This document shows positions 1 to 11,100 of a DNA stretch of 64,000 nt, piece by piece. Made by a program: the position numbers and the translations under genes. The notes under the pieces were generated by a model, which was not told the DNA's origin, ran no database searches, and saw nothing but the letters and a program-made list of their open reading frames with translations. The number at the start of each line of letters is the position of its first letter. Position 1 is the stretch's first letter. Source of the stretch: Mactra quadrangularis (Eukaryota; Mollusca; Bivalvia; Venerida; Mactridae); assembly GCA_025267735.1 (NCBI GenBank), contig CM046294.1:22626162-22690161 (forward strand), given 5' to 3'.

Positions 1-229
1 GATATTTTCACTTGTCCCTAAAAAATAAAAATATAATTTCTAAACTTAAACAATTAAATTGCACTCCTAAATCGACGAATATCCTCGAAAATGTTTTCGA
101 AAGATATTATGAAAAAAAGGAACGTACTGTCTATGCCTTCATTAAATGGCGGTCATTTGAAATGCACACTTCTAGATGTTGAAAATTGTCAAAAAATGTT
201 TTTACATAGGAATGGAATTTCTCTTTCAG

Positions 230-1908
230 GTGGTTATTTATCATAGATAGAAACGGTAACGTTCACACATTTCTCAAATATAGAGATGTAAATATGATCA
301 GTGTGACATCACAGTTAGAATTTCAGACTGAGCCCCTTCGACGTGCATTACAAGGTTCTTTAAAGTACGTATAGTGAAAGTTTTACTTATATTACTTAAA
401 ATTGTTTTTTTTATGCTCACGTGGACATAAATATATTTGTATACAGGTAGTTATTGTAGTATGAAAGAGCGCTCCTAAGATAGCATTTAAACAACTGAAA
501 GATATATTTTAACAATCCAAACATAGTTTGTTGTGTCGTTATCACGGAGGCAACACCACGTGACCATGACTTCACAAATGCTACGGTTTCAAGAAGAAAT
601 CTGTAAAAAATCCGCCTCGAATGAGTCTTTAAGAGTTGTAGATATTTTAGTTCTTGTCAGATTTACATGATTACCTACTCGAGTCTTAGCAAAAAAAAAG
701 AGTATACTAATTGCTGCGCATAACAACTCCAAGCCAGTTTTACACGTTTTGCGAACAGCCTGGAAAACCTATCAACGATTCTTCTAGTGAAAAAGGACAA
801 CGACTTGTCACTGTTGCATTCTGTAAAGAAATATTTTTCATTCAAAATGTGAGAGAAAATGTTACATGTACTAAATAATTTTGAGAGTTTTAGTAAAGCT
901 ATTAACGGCTTGCCATATATGATATATTGTAGGTATGGAAAGCCACATATAATTGATATAAGCGACACAGATCAAGATAAAGCTTTAGATTTAATAAAGA
1001 AACAATATAATGAAATATATGATGGTTGTTGGGATGATATATTAAATATGAAAATAACAGAGGAAGACAAGTAAGTTTGACACATTTATAATTAACATCA
1101 AAAAGGTCCTAGGTACAAACCTGGGCTGCTCATCAACACTTGCAGTAATAAACAACAGAATGGTAGGATCCGTGGTACTTATCATGGTCCAAATTTCACA
1201 CTCGCCCAAGCGTCCACAACGACCAAAATTTACAGTAAGCGACCAAAGATTTGAAATGACGAGGACCGCCTGAAAAAATATTACTAAGTATATTCGTATT
1301 TCTGCTAGTTAGTAAGTATCAGATTCAAATATTTGGTCTCGTATTTATTATATAATTACGCAAATTATGCAAACGAAGCATATTAATCATCGGAATATTA
1401 TTTCCATAAATCAATTTAAGCATTAAAATATTTAAAAACTTTGATCATAGTTTTACGAGTGTTGGGGGCATTAGAATTTTTATGGACAATCAAAATGTAT
1501 ACTATTTCGCCCATTGGGTTATCACGCATAAATAGCTATTTACAAAATTTGGACTGTTCCCAGCTCTAGTTTATTAGTTGTCCTCATTTCCCCACTAAAA
1601 TGACGTACATATTGTAATTTTCACGCTATACATTGTATTTGCACTAAGATGAAAATGTAAAATCGTATTATATTCATCGTATATTTTCATCTCACCAAAT
1701 TTCATTGTATCACATGAAGGAAGTACATATTTTACATGATATTTTTTGTATTTATTTCAGTATCAGTAAGATAGCTAGACCTAACGATGACAGAGAGCTA
1801 CATAACCCACTAGATTATAGAGTAGCAGATTTTAGTTTTGTTGTCTATACAAATACTGACCCGGCTTCTTATGCTAATGATTCGTTCTTCCCTGTCATTG
1901 TGACCTAA
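230..1908 (+). CDS. 3' part of an unrecognised multi-exon gene
   Basis: Three exons join in phase: 230-364 (acceptor ctctttcag, donor gtacgt), about 894-1070 (donor gtaagt) and 1761-1908 (acceptor tttatttcag, stop TAA at 1906-1908). They encode at least 152 C-terminal residues; the 5' end lies left of the window. The second exon's acceptor is the least certain. Position 894 is preferred because it follows a T-rich stretch and keeps phase; reading back to the ATG at 859 meets a TGA two codons upstream. The product is soluble and charged, with no clear membrane segment, signal peptide or metal-binding motif. An acidic stretch ending in EEDN spans the second junction. I do not recognise the family. 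Codons are ordinary for the locus and two junctions are strong, so I think this is a real host gene. Confidence 0.6.
545..795 (+). repeat. dispersed repeat, copy 1 of 2
   Basis: This stretch, which includes CACCACGTGACCATGAC, recurs in degenerate form at about 2840-3080 in the same orientation. The two copies flank the last exons of the gene ending at 1908. Copy 1 lies in the intron before the 894-1070 exon. No terminal repeats or target duplications were recognised. Confidence 0.5.
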
Positions 1909-2057
1909 CTCTGTTTAATGACTGCTGTAGATGATTGAAGTGTATTTATAAAGTTATATCGGAGACTGGAAGTTGTAAGGACTGATCCCAATGATTCGGA
2001 ATTTTGGAACTTTGAGGAATTATGTATTTTACCATGTAAAAACTGTTGAAATTTTGA

Positions 2058-2063
2058 AATAAA
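2058..2063 (+). promoter_or_regulatory. polyadenylation signal AATAAA
   Basis: An AATAAA hexamer lies about 150 bases after the stop of the gene ending at 1908. Distance and orientation fit its 3' end. Confidence 0.45.
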
Positions 2064-2839
2064 ATAATTTCACGATTTAGAAAAAAAAATGAAATTTACC
2101 ATTTTTATCTATATGTTATTGATTTATTATTTAACCAAATAATCGTTCGTGTTATGAAAAAAATGTCATTTCAAAACAAAGAAATCAAGACAGACGTGTT
2201 GTACGTGCCTATAGAGGAAATGTTTATATAGCTTCCAATGTTTTGAGTATCATCTAGAATTGATGACCACGTTATAGTTGATGAATCAAAAGTAGAAAAC
2301 AATTTTGATGGAAAGAACCGAAGTGCTTCCAAATGTAGTAAAGAGTTTAATATTACGACAATTTTTGTTGTCATTTGTTGTTCATTTTCAGAAAATAAAT
2401 TCTTCCGAATAGCTGATAAATTACATAGTCTTTAATCAGGGTCAATTTACGTTTTGTTCATTTTAAGTACTTTCGTATTGTTTTAATACAAACATAAATT
2501 TTCTTCTTTTCTTTAAATAATTACAATATACGTAGACGTGCAATAGTTGTATATTGTTGTACATTTGTTAGAATTACTTGCAATATTGTTATCTATATTG
2601 TACTCCTATCAAAAATATTTTTTTAGAATTATATTTCTAGCAGAATATTTTATAGTTTTCTAGCTTCTTGTACATTTGAATATACATATTTGTTTAATTT
2701 TTTATCTACTTTTTTATTTGATATTCATTTGATCTTCTTTTAGAAAATAAACGTGTAAAATATTCCGTAAAATTGGTAATTGTGTCTTTGTATTAAATTC
2801 TTTGCGTGAAGATTCTTGATCGGAAGTCTTGACAACCTT

Positions 2840-3080
2840 CAAGGTGGCAATACCACGTGACTATGACATCACAAATGCAGGAAACCTTTTTCCTCTGAGG
2901 GGAAAATCAGCTTCGACTTTGAGTTTTAAAGAGCTGTAATGCTTTAAATTCTTGACAGATTTCAATAATACCTGCCCTAGGTTGAGCAGAAAAGTGCAAA
3001 CTATTTGCTGCTAGGCATCCCAGATTCAATACCAGTTTTTTTCAAACACGCTGAAAACTACACCTTTTCAGAGTGCTACA
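2840..3080 (+). repeat. dispersed repeat, copy 2 of 2
   Basis: Direct, diverged copy of 545-795; the shared TACCACGTGACTATGACATC-like core starts near 2850. The rest of 2070-3570 is AT-rich with no recognised gene. Confidence 0.5.
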
Positions 3081-3187
3081 GTGACAGGTCGTCATCCTTT
3101 TTTTAAAAAAGAAAATCGTTGGTAGGTTTTCCAGGGTTAATATTATTTCATGACCAAACTCCACAAAAGCATGCCCCACCCGGGAAT

Positions 3188-3242
3188 AAAATCTTCGACC
3201 CCTTATTTAGAAGACTCGTGTGCTACCGACTGAGCTAATTCA
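3188..3242 (-). mobile_element. tRNA-derived SINE head (fragment)
   Basis: Read on the minus strand this has a TAGCTCAGTCGGTAG A-box and a degenerate B-box region, as in a tRNA-like SINE head. The cloverleaf is not intact, so it is not called a tRNA gene. Confidence 0.45.
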
Positions 3243-3573
3243 TAGATCAAATATGGACACTTGTTGGACAATAATAACTGTCCACTTTTGTATACATTGT
3301 ATTTAAAATAATAAGATAAAACATTCAACAATCAAAATAAACCACATTTATTTCATCTGACATACATGTTAAAACAGAACATAAAAATAACATTGTGATT
3401 ATACAACATGATATTTAAACAATTCAACAGAACATAATTTTATTCAATAATCTGTCTTGTTAAAATCAGACTTCTATTCGCACCTTTGAATTTCCGTGAT
3501 AAGTCTAGCAGATTTTTTTACATGTCATGTTCAGTTTAACTACCATTAGCATGTATTAATAATGTACAATTAT

Positions 3574-4005
3574 TAGGGCTGCTGTGAGTATTCGAGTACT
3601 CGGATATTCGCGATCCCGACCAGAAAATCGAGTACGAATATTCGTCACGTCCGAAATCGTCGGATCGCGATCTATTTTTGGAACTAGTGAAAGAACATTT
3701 TCAGGTTAATTACCACTGAAAACGAACCGCACTCCTAATGAAAATTATAATTTAATTCAAAATTTCGTTTGATACACATTTAAACAAAAATGTTATCACT
3801 GAAAATGCCCATAAAACGCCTGATAATAGAAATGTTTTAAGTACATGGTTTTCCATTTAGTAAAAGCGTCTGTAATTATTTTTGTTATTACATAAATTCT
3901 GTATGCTTCCCCATAAACTAGTGATTCGTGGTTCGATTCGTGAATCGCTACACATGAATCGTGGTTCGGATCGGATCGCCACTTACTCAACGATCCACAG
4001 CCCTA
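3574..4005. mobile_element. hAT-like MITE candidate
   Basis: Ends are TAGGGCTG and CAGCCCTA in inverted orientation. The 8 bases outside each end (acaattat and acattgat) agree at six of eight positions, a possible decayed 8-bp target duplication. The interior has many tcg/cga-rich motifs (GATTCG, GTGGTTCG) and overlaps no recognised exon. Confidence 0.45.
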
Positions 4006-4009
4006 ACAT

Positions 4010-4639
4010 TGATATCCTTATATGAATAGACATCGGAAGTGACGTCACTAGTAAATATCATGGTATGGTCCGACATCAAAATCCTACTGCGGTAGCGTAC
4101 ATAACATCAAATTTTATTGAAATTGTACCGAAATACGCATTAACTGATGTACATAATTATACAACTATAAGAAGCGACTTATAAAATAAAAAAAGATCAT
4201 TTAGCTCTTACATGTATTAAGACATTAAAAGATAAAATAATACTATAATAGATATTGTGCAACATTATCAATGACGTTTAAAGACCATTACAGTAGTGCT
4301 TTTCACAAAAATCTTAAAATAAAATTCATCTGAAGTCAAAAACAAAACCAATCAAACCAATTGCAAATATCATAGAATCATGTAGAGTATTACCTTGTAA
4401 ATATCTTTTGCATATCATATCATATCATATTTATGTTTATTATCCTTCTGTCTTTGAACTGCAATATTTATGAATTTGACTTACGATTACTTTTTTTTCG
4501 TAATATTTTTGCGAAAAAGTACACTGGCCTCCTGTTTAAACAACGTAACGTAAAACTTATTAAATTCGGCACAGAGATAGGCAGGATATGTTAACTTATT
4601 ATTAATCAAGACGTAACTATATGTTTGTAGTATCACCAG
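4010..4639. other. intergenic stretch, no gene seen
   Basis: AT-rich sequence between the MITE candidate and the 33-bp minisatellite. It contains a short CATAT repeat near 4412-4430. No coding exon was recognised on either strand. Confidence 0.5.
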
Positions 4640-5004
4640 TTAAAATGCAAGGAAGACATCATTCTGTTGTTGACAGTTAAAGTAGAAAGGCAGACAACTG
4701 CTGCAGCCAGTTAAAATGCAAGGGAGACAACTGTTGTCTCATGGTAAAATGCAAGGGAGACAACTGTTGTCTCATGGTAAAATGCAAGGGAGACAACTGT
4801 TGCCGCACGGTAAAATGCAAGGAAGACAGCTGTTGCCTCATGGTAAAATGCATGGGAGACAACTGTTGTCTCACGGTCAAATGCAAGGGAGACAACTGTT
4901 GCCTCACGGTCAAATGCAAGGAAGACAACTGTTGCCGCACGGTCAAATGCAAGGGAGACAACTGCTGTCGCACGGTAAAATGCAAGGGAAACAACTGTTG
5001 CTAC
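4640..5004. repeat. 33-bp minisatellite
   Basis: About nine tandem 33-bp units from 4711, plus a degenerate one at 4640, each built on TAAAATGCAAGGGAGACAAC followed by tgttg and a variable c/t-rich tail. Because 33 is a multiple of 3 and units lack stops, frames stay open on both strands for about 100 codons (an 11-residue repeat around MQGRQLL on plus). These frames are a by-product of the repeat. It begins about 75 bp past the polyA signal of the PDZ gene. Confidence 0.9.
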
Positions 5005-5078
5005 CGTATTTATAGTTAATTATCTATTAACGTCCTGAGAGACAATGACGCGTGAGAAGACCATAAAAAAGAAATGCA

Positions 5079-5084
5079 TTTATT
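5079..5084 (-). promoter_or_regulatory. polyadenylation signal of the PDZ gene
   Basis: TTTATT on plus is AATAAA on minus, about 100 bases past the stop at 5182. Confidence 0.5.
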
Positions 5085-5181
5085 TACACTTTAAGCGTAT
5101 TGCACATTTTGCCTTATTTTACAAATATAAATAAATTACAATAAAAACAAACAATAAAATCAAAATAGTTATGTTATAAAA

Positions 5182-8100
5182 TTATTGTTGACCAAATGGT
5201 TTAGTGTAGCCACTTTTATCAGTTTTAGTGTAAGCTGACCTGTTCTGTCGTTTTTTATCAAAAATGGAAGCTGGTCGAGCACCTGAAATAGAATATTGAA
5301 ATATTGAAGTTAATATTGTAATTACACGAATGTTTAAACATACAATAAATGTTGTGTTATTCAAATGCAATCATGGTACATGTAGTTTATAGTTTTATAG
5401 AGCAACAACTTTTTGTCAGTCTCACGGGTGGTTTCCTTAAAGGGGATATACTGTAAATAAATGAATACTAATTATGTTTATAATTATTATTAGTAAACTT
5501 TTATAAAAATTGGTGGGCCAGCAATATTTTGAAACATGTTATTCAAATTAAGTTGCGTCAATTAGTTAGTACATTGTACTTTATTTATAAAAGCCGACAG
5601 CATTTTCCCAATTGAGCATAAGACATCATAATTATATAAATACATTTACATGTACACATAAGTATGATAATGTTAAAACAGATCCAGATCATATTCTTGA
5701 TGATGTCGAGTTTGCTATTTTTATCAGTAAAATTATTGCTGCTAAAACTATTGATGATGTTAAGACTTAAACATTAATGAATCAGCTTATGGAATTCGAA
5801 CTCAAACGATCAACCTTTAAGTTTTATTTATCTTATCAATGATTCGGAACTCCTTGCCCTATCACTATTCAATGAATGGTCGAGGTATTCCGAATGATAT
5901 TATATTTACCATTCGGAACTCCTTGGCCATTCAATATTCAAGGAAGGGGTCGAGGTGTTCCGCATGCAATTATATTTACCTGATTGTTCAGCTTGTGGTA
6001 ATTCACTATCTAACATTCTAAATGTTTTAGATTGTACATCTTGATAAGGACTATCACTGTCACTTACAGACATTCTAGGACGATCTTCTTGGGCAGATGA
6101 GGCTTCGGCTGGGGCATTGATTACACCTCTAAAATATATGCCATTATAAAATAATACATACATGTACAATCAATTCAGGAGAAATAGTCCAGTGGTACAA
6201 GTGGTTTAACTTATACGCGAGTAGTGTAACACACGTTTTAGGGATCGGAGAAACACAGGTTTGAACTCCACTAGGGGAAATGATAATTTTATTAACCAAT
6301 TTATCTGTATTTGCTTCCCTCCATACATATATAAAAAGAAACCTGCGCACTTGGTGAACAAAAGATCACGGGTTCAAACCCCACCAAAGCCACTTCTAAT
6401 ATTATCAATTAAGAATTTTATCAGCGATTGCTTCACTCCACTTACATGTACATGGGTTCTTTCGAGGGTGATAGTAATAGTATAACTCTATTATACCAAT
6501 GTGTCGGCATCAAACCAGCTGAGTAAAAGACTCTACATGGATATTGCTAGATAGAGACCAGTAGCACGATGGGTCATAACTCTTACCAAACTATCGGTTT
6601 TTTCTAACGTTCTGATTCAAAACAACAACTGTACTTTTCTCAGCTGTCCCACAGATCTATAGGTTCAATTGCATGTACAAACATGACATCTTCCAATGCT
6701 GCGAAATATCGCAAACTGTCCTAAACTTCATGCAGCAGTAACACCTTTTTACTGAATCCAGAGCAACATATGATGAACTTGACTCTGGTCGGTTTTGGTG
6801 GATACAGTCGAACTGATAAAAAATCAAGTTTATTAAACTGTCGAACTTGTACGTCGTACTGATTGTGACGATGCTACATGCGGTATCCCTAAACACATTT
6901 TGAGAATTCTACATCAGAACCAATAGATTTGGCTTGGGTATGTATAAATGTATAAGATAAATTCGAAACTAGAGGCAAACTTAATGTCTGAAGAATTAGA
7001 AATTAGCCTACCTTTGTACAGTAAGTTCAACGTCATTTCCGCATCGTAACATTTCTCCTCTAGCCTGGTCATGTGTGAAGCCAAGTACGTCAACTGTGCC
7101 AATCCTCAAAATGGCGTCACCTGCCTTGAGTCCTGACTGGCCAGATATACTATTGGGTGACACCTGAAAGTAAAATATTTATAGCATACATAACGTTATG
7201 AACAAAAGAAAGAACATTAATATGAGTAAAGGTGAAAAATCAATGCAGAACTTACAGCATAAGTTAACAAAATTGTCAGTCATATTCGTAGCGCAGTGGT
7301 GAAGGTCAGGATATCGAATCAAGTGGGCTCAGTTTGCTTCCTTGGAGGAGCAGGTTATACTGTGTCATAAAAATCAGTATAGTCAAATACTTTTATGACT
7401 TCTGTCTAAACAAAATTTTGACCGTAAAAATTTAAAAACTGTAAATTCAACTGTATATTATTCAGTCATTTTGTTTTTATTTTAATGCATCAAAATGACA
7501 ACTTCGTATCTAAAATATATAATCAGACACTGTTCTTTTTAATTATTTTTTAACAAAAAAACGTGGTCCAGTACTAAATTTAGAATCTTGTTAGTAGTAC
7601 CAAATAGCGGGTGCAAATTGTGAGTTAAAGATACCTTTTGAGTTGAATAATACCTTTTTTAGCTTTTTGATTAAAGGGAGAGTAATCTCGCTAATGTTGC
7701 GTTTAACTATCACAGAGTTGTCTTTCTTTCCATAATATATCTGATTTTAAGGTTGGAACACGAGGGACGACGGTTGAATCATTAAGTTGATATTAAAAAG
7801 TGGGTGGTCAACGTGTGACACTCATTTCTTCTTAGAGCTTCACTCGCGTTAGAATGAAAATATGGAAGACGCGGAGAAAAAACAGATTTTGGAACGTTAT
7901 TATTTTAACACCAAAAATCCCGCTGCTTTTGCCGGTGCTCAGAAATTGTTTAACGTTCTAGATAAGAAGTATCCTGGAACATTTACCGTGAAATTTATAC
8001 AGCAGTGGCTAAATGATCAAGATGCTTATTCTCTGCAGAAGTCAAGGAGACATAGATTCAAGACGGCCAGCGTGCGAGTCTCTGGAATAGGCGAACAACT

Positions 8101-11100
8101 AGATATTGATTTATTATCTATGGTCAATTTAGCGGAGGACAACGACGGTGTCAAAGTGGTATTAAGCGCCATATTTCGCTTTTGAACTAGTTTATGTAAA
8201 GTCACTTATCTGTGTTAATAAGTTTTTAATGCCTTGATACGTCTCCATAGAAAAATGAACGATGAAATCTGAGATAACAATAATTAACATTCTTTTCAAT
8301 TCGTCGCTCGGGTAACCATACCCATTTAAAGTATGCAAATAGCTCACCATTGATAAAAATGTGAGATATAACGACCTCATTTGACCTAGGTATATACGTA
8401 AATTGTGGAATAGTCGTATCATTGAATTTTATGCGGTGGATGTTTAAAGCAGATTGTTGTCCATATTATAATATTGTTTTACAGAGTCTTTCATTCGACA
8501 CTTGTCTTTTGCAATACAAAACATCCAAACTATGTTAGTTAGTACAAAGCTTAGTACAAGTTGCTTGGGTATAGTTATTATACAATAGCATAGTAAGATT
8601 TCCTTATTTGGAAGTTGATCTTATCAATAGAGTAATTAACATTGAACCCGTTTTAACAAGTGTCTCATGACGCATCAACCAGGCTTTAATGTCATTCATC
8701 TGGTCTTCCAAAAATACAATGGCGTTCCTCAGTGTTGCAAACTATTTACCCGTCGTAAACAGGTTAAATGTGTGAAATACAAAATATAATGATAGTGTAA
8801 TATCAATGCATCCTTGTACGCCATTCCTTCCAACTAGAACACGACTATGAGACATATCCCTTTCTAGTTCTCCACCCTGGTGATTGTGATTTAAAAAGTC
8901 ATTCCACTTATACTGTACAACCTCTGTTAAACAACACCCACTGGGAGGGACTAAAGTGTGTTGCTGTTCAGAGAATGTTGCTCTACAGAATTTAAATTCA
9001 ATTAGAATTAGACCTAAGGAAAATATCAGACGCTGTTGTTGTAGAGCGCCGCTCTGCAGAGGTTATACTGTACACTCTCGACTTGTCATTGAAACATGAC
9101 GAAATCTGAGATAGCATCAACATTCTTTTCAAATAGTAACCCGAGTAACCATTGTCGTTCAGCTTATGTAAATAGCTTCTCACTGATAAATAATGACCTC
9201 ATTTGATCTAGCAATATACCTATTCAATGGTGCAAGTTAAGTACATGTATATTAATTAGTGTTTCTCTTCATGAGCGTATTCACCCGTAAAACTTAGTCA
9301 GCTGATAAATTTATAACCTAATGAAAATATATATGACTGCTCAGGAGGGGGGGGGGGTTATAAATAAATTTTCTTGTTATGTCAAATAGTCGCTAGTGTC
9401 CGATTGCTTTCAATACTGACTGGCAGATTCGAAGAATGTAAAAACGATGAACTCGCTGATACTAGTAAGCTCTGTCCCTGACGATGCGAATTATTTTATT
9501 AGTTTTATCACACCCTTAAAAGATTACAAAATATCGTTTCATACATTTGTCGAGTTGTGCAACATCCGGCTGTCCAATGGATTGAGACATTTCGTCAAAC
9601 CAATCAAATGCATGCAAAACTTAAATCGACCAATCGAATGCATGGTGCATAGAACTTCAAAAGTGAAGATGGTGCGTTCAAATGGTCACATTCTTTCATC
9701 GTTTGAGTAACTATACTCACAAGTTCATTGATAACAAAATATGGGACAGTATAGTAACTTATAATGTCATAGTACTCAAGCTTACCTTTTATAGAAAATT
9801 GTGTATACGTTGAAAATAGTAGACAGTTTAGGTACACGTTATCAAGTTGCAGTACTGGTGTTTTGTCGTGAAAGGGAGATGTACTGCCTATCAAGACACG
9901 TTTCTATGAAAAACGTTTAAATTATCCGCAGTATGTGGAGTGGAGAAAGCAAGTCCAAATATATCGAACATTAGAGTTGATAGTCCACTCATTGTTTTAG
10001 CTTCCGGAGATTCTCCACTCAGGATCTAGTATCATAATATTCAAGAGCGTTTAAGATAAAGGAGTCTAATTTATGATTTACGGCTATGTTTAAATCTAAA
10101 GACCCCCCCCCCCCCGTCATTTCAGATTCTAACCATGTCAATGTGAAGCATACAATTGAACGCATACTAGAGTGTTTACTATAGTATGATGAAGAGTGTC
10201 ACGGCATATAAGTGTGTTATTTGGACTCCTTTACCTTAAATCTTATATACATATATAAATGTATAATGACTGTAAGAACGAAAAAAGGCTTTATATAAAC
10301 TTTATTGATACACACTGTTTATATTTGTGATACATATTTTATACTGACAAACACAAACGCGAAAAGTATGTCTATCGAATTCAAAGCACATATTTCCACA
10401 CTATTGATATCAGTTTAGCATTCTTATTTTTTCTCTCTCTCAAATGGGAAAGAATCTCGAAACACACGCGATTGTTCGGAAGCAATCATTACTGTCATTG
10501 CTACGTCTCTTCATTAGGCACTTTTCGATGGTTGAGTGTCTTTCTTTTCTGACAAATCTGGAAGGTCATAGGCGTCTAGGACCTTATCAAACAAAAACTT
10601 GCGCTTGAGTATGGCGTATTTCATAGCTTCCTCCTGATCGAAATCTTCTTTGTCGACGAGCCGGTTGAACGTCTTCTTTATAGCGTTATAGATGGGATCT
10701 TTTTTCATCGCTTGGAACCATAGCAATTTACGTCCGAAACTGTTCATCATCACCGTTCTGTAGACGCTTTTTAGGTCCTCAAAGGCGTCCTCCCTAGCCT
10801 CCTCATCACTCACTTCGCTGTCGTCATCCATGATTGCAGCCACTTTGTTATCATACTGTGACTGACACTTCTGATACGCTTCGTCTATGATTTCGTTCCA
10901 GGGATCAATGTCTGAAGATGACGAAGAGTCATCCTCCTCCGACATCATAGCTTCGTCACTAGATGCAGTGTCACTTTCATCCAGTTTTCCAAAAATATCC
11001 TCTTTTTCGAGACTGTCAGACATGTCATCCTCATTGTCCGAATGCGCTGATTTTTTGTGTCTAAGCATGTTATCTTTTCTACTGTACACTCTCAAACAGA

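Noticed and set aside
4640..5004. CRISPR-like repeat array
   Set aside because: Repeats are contiguous without unique spacers, and the genome is eukaryotic.
4677..5019. Three overlapping frames of about 100 codons at the minisatellite
   Set aside because: All arise from the 33-bp unit length; no start context, splice sites or homology supports a protein.
9447..9710. 87-codon frame in each arm (mirror 14014-14277), and 96-codon frame on the other strand
   Set aside because: Overlap each other on opposite strands, have no recognisable domain, and lie in AT-rich sequence; not supported as genes.
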